This document shows, one piece after another, positions 52,367 through 58,767 of a DNA stretch of 64,000 nt (position 1 is the first letter of the stretch; every line of letters begins with the position of its first letter). A program made the position numbers and the translations under genes. The notes below the pieces were generated by a model. The model searched no databases, was not told where the DNA came from, and saw only the letters and a list, made by a program, of their open reading frames with translations. The DNA is from Intrasporangiaceae bacterium URHB0013 (GTDB taxonomy: Bacteria > Actinomycetota > Actinomycetes > Actinomycetales > Dermatophilaceae). Location of the stretch: contig JIBA01000018.1 in assembly GCA_000620545.1 (NCBI GenBank), forward strand, positions 1-64,000, written 5' to 3'.

Positions 52367-52870
52367 ATGAAGTCGAGCGGTCAGGAGCGACTCGCTGGAG
52401 ACGACCTGCAGACGTGGGCGGCTCTGGCCACCGTCCTGGAATGGCTCCCCAGCGCGCTCGACGAGCAGCTGCAACGCGACTCGGGCCTGAGCCACTTCGA
52501 GTACGGCGTCATGTACGCCCTGGCCAACGCCGAGGACCGCACCTTGCGCATGAGCGTGCTGGCCGGGTACGCCAACAGCTCGCTGTCGCGCCTGTCGCGG
52601 GCTGTGACCCGCCTCGAGTCGAAGGGCTGGGTGCGGCGTCGGCCCGACCCCGGCAACGGACGCTACAACCTCGCCACCCTCACCGAGCTCGGGGCGCGCA
52701 CGGTGGACGAGGCCACGCCGAAGCACGTCAGGACCGTGTACCGACTCGTCCTCGACCAGCTCACCGAAACCCAGAAACGGCAGCTGCGCGAGGCCAGCCG
52801 GCGCATCCTTCGAGCGGTCAAGGCCGAGGGCGAGTGGGAACCCGGCGCACATGCGGAGCAGTCCACGTGA
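52367..52870 (+). CDS. MarR-family transcriptional regulator
   Basis: 167 aa winged-helix regulator. The DNA-binding part is LRMSVLAGYANSSLSRLSRAV with RLESKGWVRRRPDPGNGRY (recognition helix plus wing, about residues 65-110). Flanking helices for dimerisation are HFEYGVMYALANAED and LVLDQLTETQKRQLREASRR. TAGGCT lies 6 nt before ATG 52367, so it is probably leaderless. It likely represses itself and the SDR gene through the two dyads between them. Confidence 0.92.
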   Translation: MKSSGQERLAGDDLQTWAALATVLEWLPSALDEQLQRDSGLSHFEYGVMYALANAEDRTLRMSVLAGYANSSLSRLSRAVTRLESKGWVRRRPDPGNGRYNLATLTELGARTVDEATPKHVRTVYRLVLDQLTETQKRQLREASRRILRAVKAEGEWEPGAHAEQST

Positions 52871-52971
52871 CCCTCACGGGGACGGCCTACGGAGGCGAAC
52901 CGAGCTCGATCCGCGGCGTCGAAGGCTGGGCTTGCGCGTCGGGGCACGAACGACCGGGGTCCGGCGCACTC

Positions 52972-53178
52972 TCTGGCTCCAAGGGGCTGGGACGCGGTGG
53001 ACCGCGCCAGCACTTTCGAGGCATGGTCGGTCACCACGAGCATCTGCTTGCGGTCGGCCAGGTTGATCCCCACGACGGCGTTAGCGAGCGGGACCGCCGC
53101 CCGCAGCCGCGACAGATGGCGGACGAGCTCGCGCCTCAGCTCACTCATAAGGTCGGCGGCCGCGAGGAACCAGTTCAT
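52972..53178 (-). mobile_element. Truncated IS110-like transposase, N-terminal remnant
   Basis: The frame from ATG 53178 reads LMSELRRELVRHLSRLRAAV, AVVGINLADRKQMLVVTDH and ASKVLARSTASQPLGA, like the N-terminus of an IS110-family transposase subgroup (first catalytic Asp region). It then loses all similarity after about 70 codons. The RNase H-like core and the C-terminal Ser domain are missing. No intact end was found. Confidence 0.5.
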
Positions 53179-53308
53179 CGACAAAGTGCGGCCGACGCAG
53201 TGGTCGCGCAGCGACCTTCTCACTATCCTGCCCGGGGGCGGACTGGGAGTGGAACCCTCGATTGGGCGCGTCGTCGATCTTCTACAAGCAGGACTGTTGC
53301 GGTTCGTG

Positions 53309-53569
53309 CTACCCCTGGCCCGCGTCGCGCACGGTCTCGGGAAGCGTCGAGACGCCGATGATGCCGACGAGGCGCTCCACGAGCGTGACCCCTTGCCTGA
53401 CGGCGAGCCCGAGCCTGTCCGCCGGCACGGTGATCGTGAGACTCACGGTTCCGGTAGCCGAAGTGCCGAGGGCGGGCCGGAACCCGTCGAGTTGGCTGAG
53501 GATCGCCTGGGCCTGGTCGGCTGTCGGCCTCGTGTCCAACTCGAACTCGAGGGCATAGTGGTCCGTCAT
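53309..53569 (-). CDS. Small hypothetical protein
   Basis: 86 aa, predicted alpha/beta (HYALEFELDTRPTADQAQAI, TVSLTITVPADRLGLAVRQG, LVERLVGIIGVSTLPETV). It resembles the N-terminal domain of actinobacterial proteins that continue into a helix-turn-helix, which would make it a truncated copy. That resemblance is from memory and weak. No clear ribosome-binding site. It lies between an IS remnant and the sulfatase island. Confidence 0.45.
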   Translation of the reverse strand: MTDHYALEFELDTRPTADQAQAILSQLDGFRPALGTSATGTVSLTITVPADRLGLAVRQGVTLVERLVGIIGVSTLPETVRDAGQG

Positions 53570-53962
53570 GTGGCTGGCGGGCTCCTTGGCTGCACTAGAT
53601 CCTTGGACGAGCCGTGTAACCGGGGACAATGACCTTGCCAGGCCGCGGCGCGCCCCTCCACCTGAGCATGCCAGCGCAGTCCCCGGCTCACAATCAGCTC
53701 GACTCGGCGACGGCAATTGCTCGGCGGAGGAGGCGCGCAAGCAGGCAAGCTGCTCTGGGGTCTCGAGTGCCACCTTCATGCGCACGGTGCCTGGCAGTCA
53801 GGACGAGGCACTCTCGGGCCCGATGCCGTTTCCTGCGGATGCCGAGAAGCAGCGCTTCGAGATGCCTCCTCGCAGACGATGTCCTCCGCTGTAAACGTCA
53901 AGAAGTGGACGTTGCTTGCTGAAGGCGGCAGCGCGTGGATGGCCGGTCGGCCGATGTTACGT
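53570..53962. other. Stretch without a recognisable gene
   Basis: Open frames on the plus strand lack ribosome-binding sites and known domains and run into the DUF7144 gene on the opposite strand. No strong hairpin or repeat was seen. It is the left edge of the sulfatase island. Confidence 0.4.
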
Positions 53963-54394
53963 TCAGCCATCCTTGACCTCCGACCCGTGCACTGTCACGG
54001 CCCAAATGATGAGTACGTCGATGGCGATGACGATCGCGGACCAGACGGGGTACGCCGGAAGGAAGGCTATGTTGATGACCGCACTCGCGAAGGCCACGAC
54101 GACGGCCAAGATCCGCGCCCACATCTGGCCCGCGAGGAGTCCGGCGCCGGCGCCAATGGCCAGCGTGCCACCGACGATGTGAATCCATCCCCAAGCCGTG
54201 TAGTCGACGTTGATTACGAGGCCTTTGGACCCAACTAGGAACACCTCGTCGCGGAACAACGCGACGAGACCCTCGATGATGTGGAACGAGCCGATCATGA
54301 TTAGCATGAAGCCGGCGAAGACGATCCAGCCCACCCATCCGGTCCGCTCTCGAGCGCCCGCAACTGCAGCAGGGAACTTGCTCGTCGTGCTCAT
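53963..54394 (-). CDS. DUF7144 family membrane protein
   Basis: 143 aa with four membrane helices (WVGWIVFAGFMLIMIGSFHI, WGWIHIVGGTLAIGAGAGLL, ARILAVVVAFASAVINIAFL, VWSAIVIAIDVLIIWAVTV). The family pattern includes LVINVDYTAWGWIH and FLPAYPVWS. Function is unknown; such genes often accompany stress or accessory loci. GGAAAGGAA precedes the ATG. It is the last gene of the leftward island unit. Confidence 0.88.
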   Translation of the reverse strand: MSTTSKFPAAVAGARERTGWVGWIVFAGFMLIMIGSFHIIEGLVALFRDEVFLVGSKGLVINVDYTAWGWIHIVGGTLAIGAGAGLLAGQMWARILAVVVAFASAVINIAFLPAYPVWSAIVIAIDVLIIWAVTVHGSEVKDG

Positions 54395-54450
54395 GACTGC
54401 ATTCCTTTCCGTCATTCCGTGAGCGCTACCCGAGCTGGGCGGCACAAGTG

Positions 54451-54597
54451 TCAGCGCCGGCGGTCCTGCCGGCGGTCCTGTCGGCGGTTGACGCCGTGGA
54501 CCACGACCGCCGCAGTCGCTGCAGTCGTGGCGACGCGCGCCACCGGCGCGGGGCCGACCACTGCCGCACGTCGCATCCGTCGTCGCGCGATACCCAT
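54451..54597 (-). CDS. Arg-rich small protein, probably a truncated SHOCT-family partner of DUF6325
   Basis: 48 aa: MGIARRRMRRAAVVGPAP, an Ala/Val stretch that could span a membrane, then NRRQDRRQDRRR and stop. DUF6325 genes in actinobacteria are often followed by a protein with this kind of N-terminus and a C-terminal SHOCT domain (family memory). Here the SHOCT part is absent. The ATG is 1 bp past the DUF6325 stop (TGACATG), so the two are coupled. Confidence 0.6.
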   Translation of the reverse strand: MGIARRRMRRAAVVGPAPVARVATTAATAAVVVHGVNRRQDRRQDRRR

Positions 54598-54598
54598 G

Positions 54599-55078
54599 TC
54601 AGACACCTGCCTTGGCGAGGTACTCGTCGTCTTCTTCGATCACGGCCAGGAGCGCCTGGACGGGGATCCGTCCGCTGGCGACCAACTGCCCTCCGGCTCG
54701 GCGTACGGCGGAGCCGAAGGGCGCGGCCCAGACGTTTTCCCAGACCAGCACAGCAGCGGTGCTGCCAGGCTCGACAGCTGCTGCGACAGCCTGGACGTCG
54801 TCCTCGTTGAGGAGCATGGCTAGCTCGGTCTCGTAGGAACGCAAGGCGCCGAGCTCGGTGTCGTCGACGTCAGAGATCTCGAAAGCCTCGAGCTTTCCGT
54901 CGTCGTCCTTCTTGAGGATGAGGAGGTCGAGGACGCGCACTATGTCGCGGTCGACGAGGTCCGCCAGTGCGGGCGCGATCTCGCCCTTGAACTGACTTCC
55001 GGGAAACTCGACCACGATCCAGTCGACCGGTCCGAGCTCGTCAATGACGTCTGGGATATCGGTAGTCGTCTCGCTCAT
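54599..55078 (-). CDS. DUF6325 family protein
   Basis: 159 aa. The pattern ELGPVDWIVVEFPGSQFKGE, DRDIVRVLDLLILKKD, LLNEDDVQAVAAAVEPGS and NVWAAPFGSAVRR with QLVASGRIPVQALL matches the family as I know it. It is a soluble cytoplasmic protein with no enzymatic motif. AAGGAG lies 9 nt before the ATG. It belongs to the leftward island unit and is commonly paired with SHOCT and membrane proteins. Confidence 0.88.
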   Translation of the reverse strand: MSETTTDIPDVIDELGPVDWIVVEFPGSQFKGEIAPALADLVDRDIVRVLDLLILKKDDDGKLEAFEISDVDDTELGALRSYETELAMLLNEDDVQAVAAAVEPGSTAAVLVWENVWAAPFGSAVRRAGGQLVASGRIPVQALLAVIEEDDEYLAKAGV

Positions 55079-55253
55079 CTCTTGCTCCTTGCCGATGATG
55101 ATTTGCTTGTGGTGAGTCCGCGACTGGCGGTGCTGTCGACTTTGCTGGGCCCACTGTGAGCGCCGTGGCGACCCGCCAGCGCTCGTATAGACAGATCGGT
55201 ACCTGGCGATCGTGGCATTGCCGCCACGGCACGGTGCTCACCCTGCTTGCCGC

Positions 55254-55265
55254 TCACCCGGGTGA
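55254..55265. repeat. Palindrome TCACCCGGGTGA, copy 1
   Basis: Perfect 12-bp palindrome between the arylsulfatase stop and DUF6325. On the minus strand it forms the last codons and stop (S-P-G-TGA) of a 17-codon frame. Confidence 0.8.
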
Positions 55266-55307
55266 TTCGGCGACTGCTCGATCGTTGAGGGCTGGCGTGT
55301 CGCTCAT
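55254..55307 (-). CDS. 17-aa ORF ending in ESPG
   Basis: MSDTPALNDRAVAESPG, with CAGGGAGAAAACA before the ATG (a usable ribosome-binding site). It shares its last four residues, ESPG, and its stop context with the 69-aa gene at 58.6 kb. It may be a real tiny peptide, a leader, or the collapsed remains of a gene whose 5' and 3' ends were kept. Confidence 0.4.
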   Translation of the reverse strand: MSDTPALNDRAVAESPG

Positions 55308-55340
55308 TGTTTTCTCCCTGGCCCGGAAGGCGGGTTGCTG

Positions 55341-57746
55341 TCAGCCATTGACGCCGCGCACGGCGTCGGACTGATGCGCATGAGTGTGGATGGCCAGGTC
55401 GTCGTCGGCGTCCAAGTGTGGCGCGACGTCGAACACAACCTTCTTGACGGTGCCCGTGAAGGTGAAAGGCGCCTTGTCGGCGTAGCTGCGGTCGGCGACC
55501 AGGCCATTGTCCTGACCCACGTCGAGGCCCGAGTAGCCGCTGAAGGCGAACGGCACAGTGTGCTCGAGCCGCCCCTTCCCCACCTGCTCCCCGTTCACGT
55601 ACAGCGTGATGTCGCCAGGCGTCGCCGGCTTGGCCCCGTCCGCCGCGAAGGCGAGCTTCACCTGGACGTCGCCGCACGGTAGGACGTCGTCGGACTCCTG
55701 GTGGTAGTCGAAGACACCCAGAAAGGCGTATGAATGCCGAAGCTTGCCGTCCTTGACGTAGAGCGAGAAACCGCCGAGGTGCGTGCCATCCGCAACGATG
55801 ACGCCCTCAGCACCGCCGTCGGGGACATACAGGTCGGCTGTGATCGTGTAGGAGCGGTTGTAGATGCGGGGCACTAGGCCAGGGGCCACGTTCTGGACGT
55901 TGCCGTAATAGGTGGTGCTCGAGTTGTCGCCGATCGGAGGCAGGATTCCGAAGAAGGGTGCGAAACCCGATAGGAGCGGCTTGACGTGGTACTTCTCCGC
56001 CTCCTCCCAGAAGAGCGCCTGGAGCTCCGCGACCTTGTCTGGGTTCTCTGCGGCGAGGTCGTGGGCCTGGGAGAAGTCGTCGGACAGGTTGTACAGCTCG
56101 ACCGGGTCAGTGTCGGGTTGCCAAACCCCGGGCGCGAATGTTTTGAGGACCTCGGGATCAAGGCGCCACGGTACGCGTGGCATCCGCATCGAGAGCCACC
56201 AGCCATCGTGATACATGGCTCGGTTGCCGAAGTTCTCGAAGTACTGCTTCGTGTGTCGCTCTGGTGCCTGAGGGTCGGCGAACGAGTCGGCGAACGTCTG
56301 GCCCGTCATCGGCTGCTGCTGGACGCCGTCGACGTGCGTCGGCTGAGGGATGCCCGTGATGTCGAGGATCATCGGGCCGATGTCGCTCACATGGGTGAAC
56401 TGGGAGCGCACGCCGCCTGGTTCGGTGATCCTCTCTGGCCAGCGGATGACCAAGGGGTCCCTGGTGCCTCCGAGGTGCGAGGCAACCTGCTTGCCCCAGG
56501 CGAACGGCGTGTTGCCTGCCCAAGCCCAGGCCGTGGAGTAGTGCGGGTACATCATTTCGGTGCCCCAAGCCTCCAGCCCTCCCCACTTCAACGCCAACTG
56601 CATCTGCTCTGCGTCGGTCAGCGGTAGGCCGTTGACCATTGTGCCTTCGTTGAACGATCCGGTGGGAGTGCCTTCGAGGCTGGCACCGTTGTCACCCCAG
56701 ATCCACACGACTATGGTGTCGTCCAGCTCACCCATCTCCTCGATCGAGGCCAGCAGGCGACCAACGTGGTGGTCGGCGTTCTCGGAGTACCCGGCGTAGA
56801 CCTCCATCTGGTGGGCGAAGAGTCGCTTGCTGTTCTCGGAGAGGGAGTCCCAGGCTGGCATCTCCTCGGGACGGGGTGTGAGTTCGGTTCCCTCCGGAAC
56901 CACGCCGAGCGCCTGCTGACGCGCGAAGGTCTCCTCGCGAAGCTTGTCCCACCCCTGGTCGAACTGGCCCTTGTACGTGTCGGACCACTGCTTGGCCACG
57001 TGGTGGGGTGCGTGACTGCAGCCTGTGGAGTAGTAGAGCATCCACGGCCTGTCGCCGTCGTGGCCCCGTACGCCATGCAGCCAGTCGATCGCGTGGTCCG
57101 TCATTGCCTCGGGGAAGTAGAACGGCTTGCCGTCGGTGCCCTCCTGGACGCCGATAAACCGGTTGTTCTCGGCGATCATCGTGTCGTACTGGCCGGCTTC
57201 GGGCGCGAGGAAGCCCCAGTAGTAGTCGAAGCCCCACGCGTTCGGCCAGTGGGTAAACGGGCCGGCCGGACCCTGCTCGCCCTCGGGCGTCAGGTGCCAC
57301 TTGCCGAACGCCCCGGTCGAGTAGCCGTTCTGCTGCAGCACCTTGGGGAAGGGCGCCGCATCGCGCGGCAACATCGCAGAGTAGCCGGGGAACCCGCAGG
57401 AGAACTCAGGAATGCCCCCCATGCCTACCGCGTGGTGATTGCGACCCGTGAGCAGAGAGGCCCTGGTGGGGGAGCACATCGCGGTGACATGAAACCGGTT
57501 GTAGCGCAGACCCTCGCTTGCCATTCGGTCGTAATGGGGCGTCCGGATCGGGCCACCGAAGGTGCTGGGGTTGCCGAAGCCCGCATCATCGATCAGCACG
57601 ACGAGCACATTGGGGGCGCCCTCAGGAGCGTGCGCATGCCCGATCAGGCCCCAGTCGGGCTCTGAACCGGCCAGGGTTTGCGCGGCGACACCCGCGAAGG
57701 GTGGCCGCCTGATCGGTAGGACGGTTCGGTCGATCTGTTCACTCAT
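55341..57746 (-). CDS. Arylsulfatase, large AtsA/AtsD type
   Basis: 801 aa alkaline-phosphatase-superfamily sulfatase. Metal-site start VLVVLIDDAGFGNPSTFGG, formylglycine motif TAMCSPTRASLLTGR (C-x-P-x-R, Cys about residue 92), GKWHLTPEG, and WIWGDNGASLEG (second metal pair) are present. The large C-terminal region (about 560-800, with a jelly-roll-like end) is usual for this 780-800 aa class. No signal peptide, so it is probably cytoplasmic. The Cys must be converted by the FGE at the right end of the window. Its ATG overlaps the flavodoxin stop. Confidence 0.95.
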   Translation of the reverse strand: MSEQIDRTVLPIRRPPFAGVAAQTLAGSEPDWGLIGHAHAPEGAPNVLVVLIDDAGFGNPSTFGGPIRTPHYDRMASEGLRYNRFHVTAMCSPTRASLLTGRNHHAVGMGGIPEFSCGFPGYSAMLPRDAAPFPKVLQQNGYSTGAFGKWHLTPEGEQGPAGPFTHWPNAWGFDYYWGFLAPEAGQYDTMIAENNRFIGVQEGTDGKPFYFPEAMTDHAIDWLHGVRGHDGDRPWMLYYSTGCSHAPHHVAKQWSDTYKGQFDQGWDKLREETFARQQALGVVPEGTELTPRPEEMPAWDSLSENSKRLFAHQMEVYAGYSENADHHVGRLLASIEEMGELDDTIVVWIWGDNGASLEGTPTGSFNEGTMVNGLPLTDAEQMQLALKWGGLEAWGTEMMYPHYSTAWAWAGNTPFAWGKQVASHLGGTRDPLVIRWPERITEPGGVRSQFTHVSDIGPMILDITGIPQPTHVDGVQQQPMTGQTFADSFADPQAPERHTKQYFENFGNRAMYHDGWWLSMRMPRVPWRLDPEVLKTFAPGVWQPDTDPVELYNLSDDFSQAHDLAAENPDKVAELQALFWEEAEKYHVKPLLSGFAPFFGILPPIGDNSSTTYYGNVQNVAPGLVPRIYNRSYTITADLYVPDGGAEGVIVADGTHLGGFSLYVKDGKLRHSYAFLGVFDYHQESDDVLPCGDVQVKLAFAADGAKPATPGDITLYVNGEQVGKGRLEHTVPFAFSGYSGLDVGQDNGLVADRSYADKAPFTFTGTVKKVVFDVAPHLDADDDLAIHTHAHQSDAVRGVNG

Positions 57747-58417
57747 GCGGCCTGTCCGATCTTGTCAGCGATTCCGGCGCCAAAGAAGCCGGCTTCGACC
57801 AGCTGCTCGTCGCGGATGTTCGTGTCCGGAATCTTCACGCCCAAGTACTTCTTCCGGTACTCGCCGGAGCCCAAATAACTGAGCAGCGACAGCAGGGACC
57901 GCACCTGGCCGCCGGCGTACCGGAAATGGAGGCTGTCCAAGAACTGGCCGCCCTGCTCGGTGCCGAGACGGCGCACCGTCTTCATGTTGTGGCGCCAGTA
58001 CCGGCGGCAGACCACCATGGCGACGAACGGCGTGCCCGACAGGGCCTTGCGGGCGGCCTCCGACTGGAGGAAGGACCGGACCGGGACGTTGGTCGACAGC
58101 CACCACGTGGGGGAACCGATGACCACCAAGTCGTAGGCCGCCGCGGTCACCGACTCGGGGACTTCGATCTTGCCTGGTCTGCGGCGCAGCTCAGCGGGGA
58201 TCATCCCGATGACCTCAAGCATTGGCCTTGGCATGGGAAACTCCGAGAACCGCTTCGCGTAGCGCGGATCCGTGAAGCCGATCTTGGCGAAGGTTACCTC
58301 GCAGCCTTGGGCCTGCAATGGAGTCGCGATCGCCCGTAGAACCTTCTCGGTCTGGCCTGTGTACGAGAAGTAGACGCATAGAACCCTGGGTCCTTTCGGC
58401 GTTTCGTTCGGCTGCAC
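57743..58417 (-). CDS. Flavodoxin-like FMN protein
   Basis: 224 aa. N-terminal phosphate loop VYFSYTGQTEKV and the flavin-stacking segment VIGSPTWWLSTNVPVRSFL mark a long-chain flavodoxin/WrbA-like fold, close to proteins annotated as dialkylresorcinol-condensing-enzyme-like. A hydrophobic to basic tail (LLSLLSYLGSGEYRKKYLG) follows. Redox partner and substrate are unknown. GTG 58417 follows AAAGGAGGATC. It overlaps the arylsulfatase start (ATGA), so electron transfer and sulfatase expression are coupled. Confidence 0.82.
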   Translation of the reverse strand: MQPNETPKGPRVLCVYFSYTGQTEKVLRAIATPLQAQGCEVTFAKIGFTDPRYAKRFSEFPMPRPMLEVIGMIPAELRRRPGKIEVPESVTAAAYDLVVIGSPTWWLSTNVPVRSFLQSEAARKALSGTPFVAMVVCRRYWRHNMKTVRRLGTEQGGQFLDSLHFRYAGGQVRSLLSLLSYLGSGEYRKKYLGVKIPDTNIRDEQLVEAGFFGAGIADKIGQAA

Positions 58418-58550
58418 GTCGATCCTCCTTTGGGAGTGGGAGCCTTCTCATGCCGGACCGACCGGTATCAGTTGGCCAGCCGCGCCCGGTGGCGTCTTCC
58501 GTTGAAGCCTGCGTCGTCGCGGGACACAGGGGCCACACCCGCACGTCGAT

Positions 58551-58562
58551 TCACCCGGGTGA
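58551..58562. repeat. Palindrome TCACCCGGGTGA, copy 2
   Basis: Forms codons S-P-G and the stop of the 69-aa gene. Together with copy 3 it is part of a longer partly duplicated stretch (GGGCGTTCGA, 5 nt, GAGTCACCCGGGTGAA on the minus strand). Confidence 0.8.
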
Positions 58563-58760
58563 CTCGACCTCGAACGCCCGAACGTCGAGTCCCAGAGCGA
58601 AGAGTTGGCGCAAAATCCCATGGAACTCAGCCGGGTCTCTCACGAGTCCGGCCAATTCCGTGCGGCCTGCGACCGTGCTCTGAGACAGCCCGGCGAAGGA
58701 CTCGAAGAACCGCTCATCAAGCTCCCCCGAGATGATGATCCTGCACGTCAACCGGGTCAT
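58551..58760 (-). CDS. 69-aa small protein linked to the LuxR regulator
   Basis: Reads MTRLTCRIIISGELDERF, then ESFAGLSQSTVAGRTELAG, DPAEFHGILRQLFALGLDV and RAFEVESPG. It is a small alpha/beta protein of a type I have seen next to sulfatase/DUF6325 loci in actinobacteria; function unknown. The ATG is 7 nt past the LuxR stop, so it is co-translated. ATG 58760 was chosen because the longer frame has no ribosome-binding site and overlaps LuxR by 137 bp. Confidence 0.7.
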   Translation of the reverse strand: MTRLTCRIIISGELDERFFESFAGLSQSTVAGRTELAGLVRDPAEFHGILRQLFALGLDVRAFEVESPG

Positions 58761-58767
58761 ACGAGGA

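Noticed and set aside
45287-52880. CCTCACGGGG after the glnA stop and again after the marR stop (52869) as attL/attR
   Set aside because: Only ten identical bases, and the same word occurs in the iterons at 48.97 kb, so chance or shared iteron sequence explains it better. Comparison with an empty site is needed.
52663-53223. 186-codon minus-strand frame as one protein
   Set aside because: Only its first ~80 residues look coding (IS110-like); the rest is the mirror of marR.
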